The translations under genes and the position numbers were made by a program. A model generated the notes under the pieces. The model saw nothing but the letters and a program-made list of their open reading frames with translations. It did not search any database and was not told the DNA's origin. Positions 19,272 through 29,050 of a stretch of 64,000 bases of DNA are shown here, piece after piece. This DNA comes from Pelagibacterium sediminicola (lineage in GTDB: Bacteria; Pseudomonadota; Alphaproteobacteria; Rhizobiales; Devosiaceae): the NCBI RefSeq assembly GCF_003390885.1, contig NZ_QMEL01000003.1:186001-250000 (forward strand). The letters run 5' to 3'. The first letter of the stretch is position 1, and every line of letters starts with the position of its first letter.

Positions 19272-19867
19272 TGCGCGTTCTCGTCATCGATAACTACGAC
19301 AGTTTCACCTACAACCTCGTCCACTATATCGGAGAGCTTGGGGCCGACACCGAGGTCGTGCGCAACGACAGGATCACGCTCGACGAGATCGCCGCGAAGG
19401 CGCCCGATGCCATCGTCATTTCGCCCGGTCCGGCAACGCCCGACCAGGCGGGCATCTGCCTTTCGCTGGTCGAGCGTTTTTCGGGCGAAATCCCGCTGTT
19501 CGGCGTTTGCCTGGGGCTACAGGCGATGGGGCAGGCTTTTGGCGGCAAGGTGGTCCGCGCGGCCAGCCCCATGCACGGCAAGGTGTCGGTCATCACCCAC
19601 GACGGGCGCGGCGTGTTCAAGGGCATCAACGGGCAGTTCGAGGCAACGCGCTACCACTCGCTGGTCCTCGATGAAAAGGCGCTGCCCGGCGTTCTCGCGG
19701 TGACGGCCCGGTCCGAGGATGGGCAGATCATGGGAATCGAGCATAGCAAGTTGCCGGTGCATGGCGTGCAGTTCCACCCCGAAAGCATCGCTTCGGAAAA
19801 TGGCCACGCCATCTTGCAGAACTTTTTGAACATCGCAAAAGACTTCAATCGCGACAAAGCCGCCTGA
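19271..19867 (+). CDS. trpG: Anthranilate synthase glutaminase component II
   Basis: A class I glutamine amidotransferase supplying ammonia to TrpE. It has 198 residues from the ATG at 19271 (MRVLVIDNYDSFTYN), with SPGPATPDQAG, the catalytic Cys80 in FGVCLGLQAMGQAFGG and His/Glu in VQFHPESIASENG. It could double as PabA for folate synthesis, as this subunit does in some bacteria. It is coupled to trpE by TGATG and 12 bases from trpD. Confidence 0.97.
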   Translation: MRVLVIDNYDSFTYNLVHYIGELGADTEVVRNDRITLDEIAAKAPDAIVISPGPATPDQAGICLSLVERFSGEIPLFGVCLGLQAMGQAFGGKVVRAASPMHGKVSVITHDGRGVFKGINGQFEATRYHSLVLDEKALPGVLAVTARSEDGQIMGIEHSKLPVHGVQFHPESIASENGHAILQNFLNIAKDFNRDKAA

Positions 19868-19879
19868 GGAGTAGCCCGC

Positions 19880-20896
19880 ATGGACATCAAATCGGCCCTC
19901 AACCGTATCGCGCAGGGCAAGGATCTTACGGGCACCGAAATGCGGGAGGTGATGGAAACCATCATGTCCGGCGAGGCGACGCCTTCCCAGATCGGTGCGT
20001 TCCTGATGGGCATGCGGGTCAAGGGCGAGACGGTGGGCGAGATCGCGGCGGCGGTTTCGATCATGCGGCGCAAGATGGTGCCGGTCGAAGCGCCGGAAGA
20101 TGCCATCGATATCGTGGGGACGGGCGGGGACGGCGCGGGAACGCTCAACATCTCGACCGGCGCGTCGCTGGTCGTCGCGGGGACCGGCGTGCCGGTCGCC
20201 AAGCACGGCAACCGCGCGCTCTCCTCGAAATCCGGGTCGGCGGAAGCATTGCAGGCGCTGGGCATCCGGCTCGATCTTTCGCCCGAGGAAATCTCAAGCT
20301 GTATCGCCCAGGCCGGCATCGGCTTCATGTTCGCGCCCAGCCACCATCCGGCGATGAAGCATGTGGGGCCCACGCGCATGGAAATGGGCACGCGAACGAT
20401 GTTCAATCTGCTCGGCCCGCAGGCCAACCCTGCCGGGGTCCGGCGCTACGTGCTGGGCGTTTTCGACGTTGAATGGGTGGAGCCCGTGGCAGCCGCGCTG
20501 CTGGCCAACCAGGCAAAATCGGCCTGGGTCGTTCATGGCGACAGCGGGCTGGACGAGCTTTCGACCACCGGGCCGTCCTTCGTTTCCCAGATCAAGGACG
20601 GGAACCTGACCGCGTTCGAGGTTACGCCAGAAGAGGCCGGTTTGCCGCGCGCCACGCTCGGCGACATCGTTGGCGGGGACCCCGAGCACAATGCTGGCGA
20701 GTTGCGCAAGCTGCTCGACGGGGTAAAGGGCCCCTATCGCGACATCGTGCTGCTCAATGCCGCCGCCGCGTTCATCGTGGCCGACAAGGTCGAGACGCTG
20801 AAGGAAGGCGTGGCGCTCGGCGCGGAGACGATCGACAGCGGCAAGGCAAAGGCTACGCTCGACAAGCTCGTCAAGGTTTCGGGGGGCGCGGCATGA
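19880..20896 (+). CDS. trpD: Anthranilate phosphoribosyltransferase
   Basis: TrpD joins anthranilate to PRPP. The 338 residues show [14 protein letters not shown] (PRPP loop) near residue 78, [19 protein letters not shown], and the anthranilate-site [22 protein letters not shown] split over residues 155-176. It starts at ATG 19880 after GAGGAG. The stop overlaps the trpC start as ATGA. Confidence 0.98.
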   Translation: MDIKSALNRIAQGKDLTGTEMREVMETIMSGEATPSQIGAFLMGMRVKGETVGEIAAAVSIMRRKMVPVEAPEDAIDIVGTGGDGAGTLNISTGASLVVAGTGVPVAKHGNRALSSKSGSAEALQALGIRLDLSPEEISSCIAQAGIGFMFAPSHHPAMKHVGPTRMEMGTRTMFNLLGPQANPAGVRRYVLGVFDVEWVEPVAAALLANQAKSAWVVHGDSGLDELSTTGPSFVSQIKDGNLTAFEVTPEEAGLPRATLGDIVGGDPEHNAGELRKLLDGVKGPYRDIVLLNAAAAFIVADKVETLKEGVALGAETIDSGKAKATLDKLVKVSGGAA

Positions 20897-21693
20897 CGGA
20901 CATCCTGCGTCGGATCGAAGCCTATAAGCGCGACGAAATCGAGGCGGCAAAAGCTGCCCGGCCATGGGCCGAAGTGGCCGCCGCCGCCCACGACCAGACG
21001 CCGCCGCGCGGGTTCGTCAACGCGCTCAGGGCAAAGCGTGCCGAAGGCAGGTTCGGCCTTATCGCCGAGATCAAGAAGGCCAGTCCCTCCAAGGGCCTGA
21101 TCCGCGAGGATTTCAACCCGCCTCTATTGGCGAAAGCCTATGAGGACGGCGGAGCGGCGTGCCTTTCGGTGCTGACCGATGCGCCGAGCTTTCAGGGACG
21201 CCCGGAGTTTCTGAGGCAGGCGCGCGATGTGGTGAACCTGCCCGCGCTGCGCAAGGATTTCCTGTTCGAGACCTATCAGGTGGCCGAGGCCCGCGCCTGG
21301 GGCGCCGACTGCATCCTCATCATCCTGGCCTCGGTCGATGATGAGGGCGCGCGCTACCTGCTCGATGCCGCCGATGAATGGGGCATGGACGCGCTGGTCG
21401 AGGTGCATGATGCGTCTGAAATGGAGCGGGCGCTGGAACTGGGCGCGCAGTTCATCGGCATCAACAACCGCGACCTGCGCACGTTCGAGGTTTCGCTCGA
21501 TACCACGATCGCGCTGGCGAAAATGGTGCCCGAGGACAGGCTTCTGGTTTCGGAGAGCGGCATCTTCACCCATGACGATCTCACTCATCTCGAACGCACG
21601 GCAGGCGTTGGCACCTTCCTTGTCGGGGAAAGCCTGATGCGGCAGGCGGATGTGGCGGCGGCGACCCGGGCGCTGCTTTTCGGCCATGGCTGA
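20893..21693 (+). CDS. trpC: Indole-3-glycerol phosphate synthase
   Basis: A TIM-barrel enzyme of the fourth tryptophan step. From the ATG at 20893 it is 266 residues ([16 protein letters not shown]). It has [15 protein letters not shown] with the catalytic Lys, [24 protein letters not shown] and [11 protein letters not shown]. It is not fused to TrpF. It overlaps trpD by 4 bases and moaC by 8 bases, so the operon is translationally chained. Confidence 0.97.
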   Translation: MTDILRRIEAYKRDEIEAAKAARPWAEVAAAAHDQTPPRGFVNALRAKRAEGRFGLIAEIKKASPSKGLIREDFNPPLLAKAYEDGGAACLSVLTDAPSFQGRPEFLRQARDVVNLPALRKDFLFETYQVAEARAWGADCILIILASVDDEGARYLLDAADEWGMDALVEVHDASEMERALELGAQFIGINNRDLRTFEVSLDTTIALAKMVPEDRLLVSESGIFTHDDLTHLERTAGVGTFLVGESLMRQADVAAATRALLFGHG

Positions 21694-22168
21694 CCCGCTC
21701 ACCCATCTCGACGAGAAGGGCGCGGCGCGCATCGTCGATATCTCGGGCAAGCCGGACACCAGACGGGTCGCCATTGCCGGGGCCGAGCTTCACGCGACGG
21801 CTGAAATCGTCGAGGCTATTCTCGGCGGCGATCTCAAGAAGGGCGATGCGGTTGCCGTGGCGCGGGTGGCGGGGATCATGGCCGCCAAGAAAACCGCCGA
21901 ACTCGTTCCGCTCTGCCATCCAATCGCGATCTCAAAGGTCGCCATCGAGATCGAAAAGGGCACGGAAGCGCATGTCATCGCCATCCGCGCACAGGTCGAA
22001 ACCACCGGCCCCACGGGCGTCGAGATGGAAGCGCTGACTGCCGCCTCGGTCACGGCCCTGACCCTTTACGACATGGGCAAGGCGCTGGACAAATCCATGA
22101 CCATCACCAATGTCCGGTTGCTGGAAAAATCAGGCGGCAAGTCCGGCGACTTCCGGCGGGATACGTAA
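21686..22168 (+). CDS. moaC: Cyclic pyranopterin monophosphate synthase MoaC
   Basis: The second step of molybdenum cofactor synthesis. From ATG 21686 it has 160 residues: [16 protein letters not shown] at the N-terminus, [18 protein letters not shown] with the active-site [24 protein letters not shown], and the conserved C-terminal Lys region. The start lies inside the trpC coding end (8-base overlap). Co-transcription with trp genes is the conserved alphaproteobacterial order trpC-moaC-moeA. Confidence 0.97.
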   Translation: MADPLTHLDEKGAARIVDISGKPDTRRVAIAGAELHATAEIVEAILGGDLKKGDAVAVARVAGIMAAKKTAELVPLCHPIAISKVAIEIEKGTEAHVIAIRAQVETTGPTGVEMEALTAASVTALTLYDMGKALDKSMTITNVRLLEKSGGKSGDFRRDT

Positions 22169-23367
22169 TGCTGCTACCGGTCGATGAGGCTCTGGCGCGG
22201 ATCATGGCCGCGATTTCGCCCAAGGGTTGCGAGAGTGTGGCGCTCGACGCCGCCGCTGGCCGTGTGCTGGCCGCACCGGTGCCGGCGAGCACCGACAACC
22301 CTCCCTTCGATGCAAGCGCAATGGACGGCTACGCCGTTCGCGCCGAGGATGTACACGAGGGGGCGGTACTGCGCCAGATTGGGGTATCGCAGGCGGGGGA
22401 AGCCTTTGCCGGTACGGTGAGCAAGGGGGTCTGCGCGCGCATCTTCACCGGTGCGCCGATGCCCGAGGGGGCCGACACCGTCATTATGCAGGAACAGACG
22501 ATGGCGGATGGCGATGCCATCACCTTTCTGGCCGACAGCGTTCCGGGCAAGAATGTGCGCCCGCGCGGGCATGATTTCCGCACCGGCGACATTCTCGTTG
22601 CTGCGGGCGCCCGTCTTTCGCCCAATCACATCGCGCTCATTGCAGCCGCCAACCATGCAAGCGTTACGGTGACACAGGCGCCGCACATCGCCATCATGGC
22701 GACGGGCGATGAACTGGTGCCGCCCGGCTCACCCCTGCCCATGGGCAGGATCGTGGGCTCGAACAGCTTTGGCCTTGGCTCACTGTTTGCCCCTTATGCT
22801 GCGGGTATAGCCGATCTGGGAATCATCCCCGACGACATGGGTATCCTCAACCGGGCCATAGGCGCGGCGCTCGATAATGCGCCCGACGTTCTCGTCACCA
22901 CGGGCGGGGCGAGCGTGGGCGAGCACGATCTGGTGCAGGATGCGCTCAAGGCAAATGGCGTCGAGATCGATTTCTGGCGCATCGCGATGCGGCCGGGCAA
23001 GCCGCTGATGTTCGGGCGCAAAGACAAGACCATCGTCTTCGGGCTGCCAGGCAATCCCGTATCCGCGCTGGTGACAGCCACCGTTTTCGTCCTGCCCGCG
23101 ATCCGCGCCATGCTGGGCGAGACGCCCCCTGCCCGCCTCACGATGCCGCTCGCCTCTCCCCTGCCCGCCAACGGGCCGCGCCGGCATTTCATCCGGGCCT
23201 TCCGCACCCCGGCCGAAAACGGTGTGACCGGGGTTGCGCCTATCGGAGAAACCGACAGCGGGCACCTCTCCTCTCTGGCGAAATCGGACTGCCTCATCGT
23301 TCAGCGCGAACATGACGAGGGCCGGATGGCGGGCGCCCCCGTGGAAGTGATCGAGCTGGCGCGGTAG
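22168..23367 (+). CDS. moeA: Molybdopterin molybdenumtransferase MoeA
   Basis: Inserts molybdate into adenylylated molybdopterin. At 399 residues it has PPFDASAMDGYAVRAED at about residue 50, a MoaB/Mog-like domain with MATGDELVPPGSPLPMGRI and NSFGLGS, and VTTGGASVGEHDLV, followed by VFGLPGNPVSALV and a C-terminal beta-domain. The ATG overlaps the moaC stop (TAATG). In relatives lexA usually follows; here the Mrp operon intervenes. Confidence 0.97.
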   Translation: MLLPVDEALARIMAAISPKGCESVALDAAAGRVLAAPVPASTDNPPFDASAMDGYAVRAEDVHEGAVLRQIGVSQAGEAFAGTVSKGVCARIFTGAPMPEGADTVIMQEQTMADGDAITFLADSVPGKNVRPRGHDFRTGDILVAAGARLSPNHIALIAAANHASVTVTQAPHIAIMATGDELVPPGSPLPMGRIVGSNSFGLGSLFAPYAAGIADLGIIPDDMGILNRAIGAALDNAPDVLVTTGGASVGEHDLVQDALKANGVEIDFWRIAMRPGKPLMFGRKDKTIVFGLPGNPVSALVTATVFVLPAIRAMLGETPPARLTMPLASPLPANGPRRHFIRAFRTPAENGVTGVAPIGETDSGHLSSLAKSDCLIVQREHDEGRMAGAPVEVIELAR

Positions 23368-23403
23368 ACGCCGCAAAATCTGAAAAATCAGCAGGCCGGG
23401 GCG

Positions 23404-23432
23404 TTGACGCACGGTCACGGCCCACTTAACAA
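23404..23432 (+). promoter_or_regulatory. Candidate promoter of the Mrp operon
   Basis: TTGACG (23404-23409) and TAACAA (23427-23432) are separated by 17 bases, 37 bases after the moeA stop. Transcription would begin near 23440, at the first arm of the structured leader. Confidence 0.5.
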
Positions 23433-23436
23433 ATAT

Positions 23437-23644
23437 GGAAGTCTCACTGAGGTTCTGTGCCGCTTCCGCGCGGGTCACGAAGACCGTTGCGATGCTCCGT
23501 CTTTCGGACGGCCATCGGAGATGGCCTGAAGCGACGTTCATCGGTAACCGAGGTTTTGACAAGCCCGCCGCTCTCTACGACGATTTACGGCAGAATCGTG
23601 TGTAGGAACGTCCACCCAGGCCGCCCCGGGTCCGAAATCGGTAC
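23437..23644 (+). promoter_or_regulatory. Hairpin-rich leader of the Mrp operon, candidate cis-regulatory RNA
   Basis: About 205 bases with no coding potential but many stems: GGAAG/CTTCC (23437-23441/23463-23467); GGTC/GACC (near 23473-23485); mutually exclusive CCGTC/GACGG (23497-23511) and GGCCAT/ATGGCC (23510-23526); TCGG/CCGA (23541-23551); and CTAC+ACGATT/AATCGT+GTAG (23575-23605). No classical terminator T-run is present, and the mrpA ATG lacks a good Shine-Dalgarno sequence, so control could act on translation. I could not match it to a known riboswitch class. Confidence 0.5.
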
Positions 23645-26584
23645 ATGGATAAATATTTTGCGCTTGTTCTGATTGTCGCCCTGCCCTTCGCGGCTTCGCT
23701 GATGCTGGCGGTCTTTACACGTATTTCGCGCGATATGTCCGCATGGATCACCATGGGCGTCGCGCTGGTAGGGCTGGTAATGGCCCTTTTTCTTTATCCG
23801 CAGATCACTGAAGGGCAGGTGCTGGCCCGCAAGTTCGAGTGGATTCCCAGCATCGGGCTGGACGTCATCGTCCGAATGGATGGCTTTACCTGGCTGTTCA
23901 CCGTGCTGGTCACCGGGATCGGGGCGCTGGTGGCGCTTTATGCACGCTATTACATGTCGCCAGAGGATCCGGTGCGCCGGTTCTTTTCATTCCTGCTCGC
24001 CTTCATGGGCGCCATGCTGGGAACGATCCTGTCGGGCAACGTCATCCAGCTCGTGATCTTCTGGGAGATCACAGGGCTCTTCTCGTTCCTCCTGATCGGA
24101 TACTGGTATCACAATGCCGCCGCGCGCGATGGCGCGCGCATGGCCCTGACCATCACGGCGGCGGGCGGGCTGGCCCTCATGGCGGGCATGCTGCTGCTGG
24201 GCCATGTCGCGGGAAGTTATGAACTCGACAAGATCGTCGAGGCCGGCACCGCCATCCGCGATAACGGGCTCTACCACGTTGCGCTCGTCCTTATCCTGTT
24301 AGGCGCGTTGACCAAGAGTGCGCAGTTTCCGTTCCAGTTCTGGTTGCCCAACGCCATGGCCGCGCCGACGCCGGTTTCGGCCTATCTGCACTCGGCAACC
24401 ATGGTCAAGCTCGGCGTGTTCCTGCTCGTCCTGCTCTGGCCGGTGATGTCGGGAACCGATATCTGGTTCTGGGTGGTCGGCTCGGCCGGGCTCATCACGT
24501 TCGTGATCGGGGCCTATTCGGCGATCTTTCAGCAAGACCTCAAGGGTCTGCTGGCTTATTCCACGATCAGTCATCTGGGGCTCATCACGCTATTGCTGGG
24601 CATCGGGAGTCCGCTGGCCGCCGTTGCGGCGGTCTTTCACATCGTCAACCACGCGACCTTCAAGGCGTCGCTGTTCATGGCGGCGGGGATCATCGACCAC
24701 GAGACGGGCACCCGCGACCTGAGACGCCTATCGGGCCTGTTCAAATACATGCCCATCACGGCGACCGCTGCCATGGTCGCAAGCGCGGCGATGGCGGGGG
24801 TGCCGCTGCTCAACGGGTTCTTGTCCAAGGAGATGTTTTTCGCCGAAACGGTGGAGACTCATACCGGAAGCCTCCTCGACCAGTCCCTGCCCTATTTCGC
24901 GACGCTGGGCGGGCTGTTCTCGGTCGTCTATTCGATCCGCTTCATTCATGGCGTGTTCTTCGGCCCCGCCCCCGTAGATCTCCCGCACCAGCCGCACGAG
25001 CCTCCACGCTGGATGCGCGTGCCAATAGAACTCCTGGTCCTCATGTGCCTTATCGTGGGGATCATCCCCGGGCTGACCATCGGCCCCTTCCTCCATACCG
25101 CGGTGCTGGCCGTGCTCGGCGAGCAGACTCCCTACTACTCCCTTTCGGTCTGGCACGGCTTCACCCTTCCCCTTCTCATGAGCATCATTGCGCTGGTGGG
25201 CGGCATCGTCGTCTATTTCGCCATCCGTCGGCTCGCCATGACCATGGACGGCCCGCCGGTGGTCAGGCATCTGAAGGGACAACGCATTTTCGAGCGGATC
25301 ATGGTGGCCATATCCTGGAGGCTGGCCAACCGGCTCGAGGGCGTTCTGGGCACGCGACGCCTGCAACCCCAGATCAGCCTCCTGATCCTGACGGTACTGG
25401 CCGCCGGATTCGCCGTCACGACGCGATTCGACCTCCAGGGTTTTGCCCTCCCCTCCATCGAGTTCGACTTGCCATTTACGATCATCTGGATCGTGGGGGC
25501 GGGCTGTGCGGTCGGCGCGGCCCATCAGGCCAAATATCACCGGTTCGTCGCGCTTGTGCTGATGAGCGGCGCAGGACTGGTGACCGTGATGACCTTTGCG
25601 TGGTTCTCAGCGCCGGACCTCGCGATCACGCAGCTTCTGGTCGAGATCGTGACGACCGTCCTGATCCTGCTCGGGCTGCGCTGGATGCCGTTGCGCGTGC
25701 CCGACATCTACAAGGATTTCCATTGGCCGGTCGAGGTCAAGATCAGGCGCTCGCGTGATTTCCTCATCGCCGTGGTCTCGGGCATCTCCATCGCAGTCAT
25801 CGCATTTTTCATATTGACCCGGGACGTGGCCGATACGGTCGGAACCGCATTCCTCGAACTGGCCTATCCCGAGGGTGGCGGCACCAATGTGGTCAACGTG
25901 ATCCTCGTCGACTTTCGCGGATTCGATACGTTCGGCGAGATCGTAGTGCTGGCCATCGTGGCGCTTTCGGTCTTTGCCCTTCTGCGCCGCTTTCGCCCCG
26001 CGCCCGAAAGCATGGAGCGGCCCGAGCAGCAACGCCGGATCATCGAGCGTTACGGCCGCAGTCATGATCTCGACGGCGATGCGACAGGCGGCCGTTACAC
26101 GGCGACAGCCGGGCTCATTATGCACTGGATGTTCCCGGTGATCATCGTGCTCGCAGCCTACCTCTTTTTCAGGGGACACGACCTGCCCGGCGGCGGGTTT
26201 GCCGCAGGGATAGCAATGTCGATCGCCTTTCTCGTGCAGTATATGGCGGGGGGTACGCGGTGGGTGGAAGAGCGCTTGCGGGTGCTGCCTGTGCGCTGGA
26301 TTTCCTTTGGTCTGCTGATTGCGATGTTGACCGGAATGGCGGCATGGACGTTCGACTACCCGTTCCTCACGTCCTATTTCCAGTACACCGAAATCCCCTA
26401 TATCGGCAAAGTGCCAACCGCTTCGGCTCTGTTTTTCGATCTGGGGGTCTTCGTGCTCGTCGTCGGCGCGACGGTGCTGATGCTGGTTGCCATCGCCCAC
26501 CAGTCGATACGCCGCCCCAAGGTTCGCAGGTCCGATGCGGAGGATGAAGAAAACGGCGTCCAAGCCGGGGAGGAAGATGCGTAA
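23645..26584 (+). CDS. phaAB: Mrp/Pha antiporter subunits A and B, fused
   Basis: The largest subunit of a multisubunit cation/proton antiporter, 979 residues. The first 780 or so are MrpA: NuoL-like helices with Glu141 (FWEITGLFSFLLIGYW) and Lys224 (LGALTKSAQFPFQFWLPN), the proton-path residues conserved in Mrp and complex I. The last 150 are an MrpB domain (LPGGGFAAGIAMSIAFLVQYM). Fusion of A and B is typical of rhizobial PhaAB. Without transport data, Na+ or K+ specificity is open. Stop and phaC start overlap (TAATG). Confidence 0.96.
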   Translation: MDKYFALVLIVALPFAASLMLAVFTRISRDMSAWITMGVALVGLVMALFLYPQITEGQVLARKFEWIPSIGLDVIVRMDGFTWLFTVLVTGIGALVALYARYYMSPEDPVRRFFSFLLAFMGAMLGTILSGNVIQLVIFWEITGLFSFLLIGYWYHNAAARDGARMALTITAAGGLALMAGMLLLGHVAGSYELDKIVEAGTAIRDNGLYHVALVLILLGALTKSAQFPFQFWLPNAMAAPTPVSAYLHSATMVKLGVFLLVLLWPVMSGTDIWFWVVGSAGLITFVIGAYSAIFQQDLKGLLAYSTISHLGLITLLLGIGSPLAAVAAVFHIVNHATFKASLFMAAGIIDHETGTRDLRRLSGLFKYMPITATAAMVASAAMAGVPLLNGFLSKEMFFAETVETHTGSLLDQSLPYFATLGGLFSVVYSIRFIHGVFFGPAPVDLPHQPHEPPRWMRVPIELLVLMCLIVGIIPGLTIGPFLHTAVLAVLGEQTPYYSLSVWHGFTLPLLMSIIALVGGIVVYFAIRRLAMTMDGPPVVRHLKGQRIFERIMVAISWRLANRLEGVLGTRRLQPQISLLILTVLAAGFAVTTRFDLQGFALPSIEFDLPFTIIWIVGAGCAVGAAHQAKYHRFVALVLMSGAGLVTVMTFAWFSAPDLAITQLLVEIVTTVLILLGLRWMPLRVPDIYKDFHWPVEVKIRRSRDFLIAVVSGISIAVIAFFILTRDVADTVGTAFLELAYPEGGGTNVVNVILVDFRGFDTFGEIVVLAIVALSVFALLRRFRPAPESMERPEQQRRIIERYGRSHDLDGDATGGRYTATAGLIMHWMFPVIIVLAAYLFFRGHDLPGGGFAAGIAMSIAFLVQYMAGGTRWVEERLRVLPVRWISFGLLIAMLTGMAAWTFDYPFLTSYFQYTEIPYIGKVPTASALFFDLGVFVLVVGATVLMLVAIAHQSIRRPKVRRSDAEDEENGVQAGEEDA

Positions 26585-26928
26585 TGGAACTGGTCCTAGC
26601 CATCGGCATCGGTGTTCTGGCCGGATCGGGCGTCTGGCTGTTGCTGCGCCCCCGCAGTTTTCAGGTCATCATCGGCCTGTCGCTGCTTTCCTATGCCGTC
26701 AACCTCTTCATCTTCGCGATGGGACGGCTGGGGACCGGGCTCCCTCCGGTCGTTGATCCCGCGGCGCCGATTGATCCAACCGCCTTCACCGACCCCTTGC
26801 CACAGGCACTGGTGCTGACCGCCATCGTCATCGGTTTCGGCATGACGGCACTGTTTCTCGTCGTCCTGATCGTCTCACGAGGGTTGACCGGTACCGACCA
26901 TGTGGATGGAAGGGAGCCCGAGCAATGA
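26584..26928 (+). CDS. phaC: Mrp/Pha antiporter subunit C
   Basis: A 114-residue NuoK-like subunit with three membrane helices. It contains the family segment RPRSFQVIIGLSLLSYAVNLFIF and DPLPQALVLTAIVIGFGMTA. It begins at the overlapping ATG 26584 and overlaps phaD by 4 bases (ATGA). Confidence 0.95.
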   Translation: MELVLAIGIGVLAGSGVWLLLRPRSFQVIIGLSLLSYAVNLFIFAMGRLGTGLPPVVDPAAPIDPTAFTDPLPQALVLTAIVIGFGMTALFLVVLIVSRGLTGTDHVDGREPEQ

Positions 26929-28565
26929 ACGGAATCCTGACCCATCTCGTCATTCTCCCGGTCATTGTTCCACTGATCGTCGCCGCATTGCTCCTGCTGT
27001 TCCGCGACCAGCGCAGGGCGGTCAAGGCCTTCGTCACCTTTGCAACGATGCTTGCCCTGCTCGCCATTTCCCTTACGCTGCTCGTGATGACCGCCAACGG
27101 CGCGAGCGATGGATGGGTCGGCGTCTATCTCCTGGGCAACTGGTCGCCGGTTTTCGGGATCGTCCTCGTGGCCGACCGCGCCGCTGCCGTGATGATAACG
27201 CTCACCTCCATGCTGGGCGCGGCCACGATCAGTTTTGCCGCTGCCAAATGGAACGGGGCGGGTCCCCATTTCCACAGCCTGTTCCTGTTTCTCATCACGG
27301 GCGTCAATGGCGCATTCCTGACGGGAGACCTTTTCAACCTCTTCGTCTTTTTCGAGATCATGCTGGCGGCATCCTACGGCCTGTTGCTGCACGGGTCGAG
27401 CATAGCAAAGGTGCGTTCGGGGCTTCAGTATATCGCCATGAACCTCATCGCCTCTTCGGTGTTTCTCATCGGTGTAAGCCTGATCTACGGAGTGACCGGA
27501 ACGCTCAATATGGCCGAACTGGCGTTGCGGGTACCCATGGTTCAGGACGCGGACCGGATGCTGCTCGAAATCGGGGCGGCAACGCTGGGCACCGCGTTTC
27601 TGCTCAAGGCGGGGATGTGGCCCCTATCCTTCTGGCTGGTGCCGGCCTACACGGCGGCGGCATCGCCGGTCGCAGCCGTATTCGCTATTCTCTCGAAAGT
27701 AGGCATCTATATCGTCTGGCGGCTGTCGCTGCTGATCTTCGGTCTCGACACCGGCCCTTCGGGCGGGCTTGCCCAGAACTGGCTGCTGATCGGGGGGCTC
27801 GTGACGCTGGTTTTCGGCTCGGTGGGCGTTCTTGCTTCACAGGGCCTGCCGCGTCTCACGGCTTATTCGGTGCTCGTTTCGACGGGAACCATGCTGGTCG
27901 CCATCGGGATCGGCGGCGTGCCGGTTGCAGCGGGCGCATTTTACTATCTGGTCGGCTCAACCCTGGCGCTCTCGGCGCTCTTCATGCTGGTCGAATTGAT
28001 CGAGCGGGGCAGGATGGCGGGTGCCGACGTGCTCGCCGTCACCATGGAAGCCTTTGGCTTCGAGGACGAAGACGTGTTGCCCGATGAAGACGAGGTGGGT
28101 ATTCCGATCCCCGGTACGCTGGCCCTGCTCGGGGTCAACTTCATCATCTGCGCGCTGTTGATTGCGGGCCAGCCGCCGCTCTCGGGCTTCATTGCCAAAT
28201 TCGCCATTCTGAGCGGCATCATCGGCGTGCAGGCGGGCGGTGCGGGCACGCAGATCGCCGGCGCCGACTGGGCGGCGGTGGCGCTCCTGATCATTTCGGG
28301 GCTAGCGGTGCTGATCGCGATGCTCCGCAGCGGCATCAACATCTTCTGGGCGACGCGAGAGGACATGACCCCAAGGATCGGGCTTGTCGAGATCGTTCCG
28401 ATCACTGTGCTCATCGTTTCATGCGTCGCGCTGACAGTCTTTGCCGGCCCGGCCATGACCTATTTCGAGGCGACCGCGGCCGAACTCCACAATCCGGTCG
28501 GCTATATCCAGAGCGTCATCAACACGGTGCCCGCACCCTATCCGGGACGAGGGGGAGGCCTGTGA
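26925..28565 (+). CDS. phaD: Mrp/Pha antiporter subunit D
   Basis: The second NuoN/NuoM-like proton-translocating subunit, 546 residues with about 14 membrane helices. Glu144 in LFVFFEIMLAASYGLLLHG and Lys228 in FLLKAGMWPLSFWLVPAY correspond to the essential charged pair of MrpD. An acidic insertion (EDEDVLPDEDE) around residue 385 lies in a loop. It overlaps phaC (ATGA) and phaE (GTGA). Confidence 0.96.
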   Translation: MNGILTHLVILPVIVPLIVAALLLLFRDQRRAVKAFVTFATMLALLAISLTLLVMTANGASDGWVGVYLLGNWSPVFGIVLVADRAAAVMITLTSMLGAATISFAAAKWNGAGPHFHSLFLFLITGVNGAFLTGDLFNLFVFFEIMLAASYGLLLHGSSIAKVRSGLQYIAMNLIASSVFLIGVSLIYGVTGTLNMAELALRVPMVQDADRMLLEIGAATLGTAFLLKAGMWPLSFWLVPAYTAAASPVAAVFAILSKVGIYIVWRLSLLIFGLDTGPSGGLAQNWLLIGGLVTLVFGSVGVLASQGLPRLTAYSVLVSTGTMLVAIGIGGVPVAAGAFYYLVGSTLALSALFMLVELIERGRMAGADVLAVTMEAFGFEDEDVLPDEDEVGIPIPGTLALLGVNFIICALLIAGQPPLSGFIAKFAILSGIIGVQAGGAGTQIAGADWAAVALLIISGLAVLIAMLRSGINIFWATREDMTPRIGLVEIVPITVLIVSCVALTVFAGPAMTYFEATAAELHNPVGYIQSVINTVPAPYPGRGGGL

Positions 28566-29050
28566 ACCGCGTATTTCCCCATCCCGTGCTCTCGCTCGGG
28601 CTCCTTGTCATCTGGCTGATCCTTCAGCAGTCGCTGTCGCCCGGCAATATCGTGTTGGGCGCCATCATCGCCATTGGCGCAGGTGCCGCGACCGGGGCGC
28701 TGGCCCTGACGAGGCCGAAACTCAAGAAACCCTGGCTCGTGCCGGTGCTTTTCGTTGTCGTCACAATCGACATCATCCGCTCGAACGTTGCAGTGGCGTG
28801 GCTCATCCTCACCCAGGGCTCGGGGCCCGGGACCGCGCGATTTCTCGAAATTCCCCTCGAGTTGCGCGATCCGAACGGGCTCGTCTTCCTGTCCATGATC
28901 ATCACCTCCACGCCCGGCACGGTCTGGGTGGAACATGATCAGCAAGCCAATACCCTCTTGCTCCACATTCTGGATGTGATCGACGAACAGGAGTGGATAG
29001 ACACCATCAAAGGCCGCTACGAGCGGCTGATTCTGGAGATATTGGCATGA
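28562..29050 (+). CDS. phaE: Mrp/Pha antiporter subunit E
   Basis: From GTG 28562 the protein is 162 residues (MNRVFPHPVLSLGLLVIW). It has N-terminal membrane helices and the MrpE signature IIRSNVAVAWLIL and MIITSTPGTVWVE with a soluble C-terminal half. The longer open frame upstream lies inside phaD and is not used; the GTGA overlap sets the start. E is needed for assembly of the complex in the family. Confidence 0.94.
   Translation: MNRVFPHPVLSLGLLVIWLILQQSLSPGNIVLGAIIAIGAGAATGALALTRPKLKKPWLVPVLFVVVTIDIIRSNVAVAWLILTQGSGPGTARFLEIPLELRDPNGLVFLSMIITSTPGTVWVEHDQQANTLLLHILDVIDEQEWIDTIKGRYERLILEILA

Noticed and set aside
23437-23644. Assignment of the Mrp leader to a known sodium or lithium riboswitch
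   Set aside because: I could not match conserved core sequences from memory, so only a candidate structured leader is reported.
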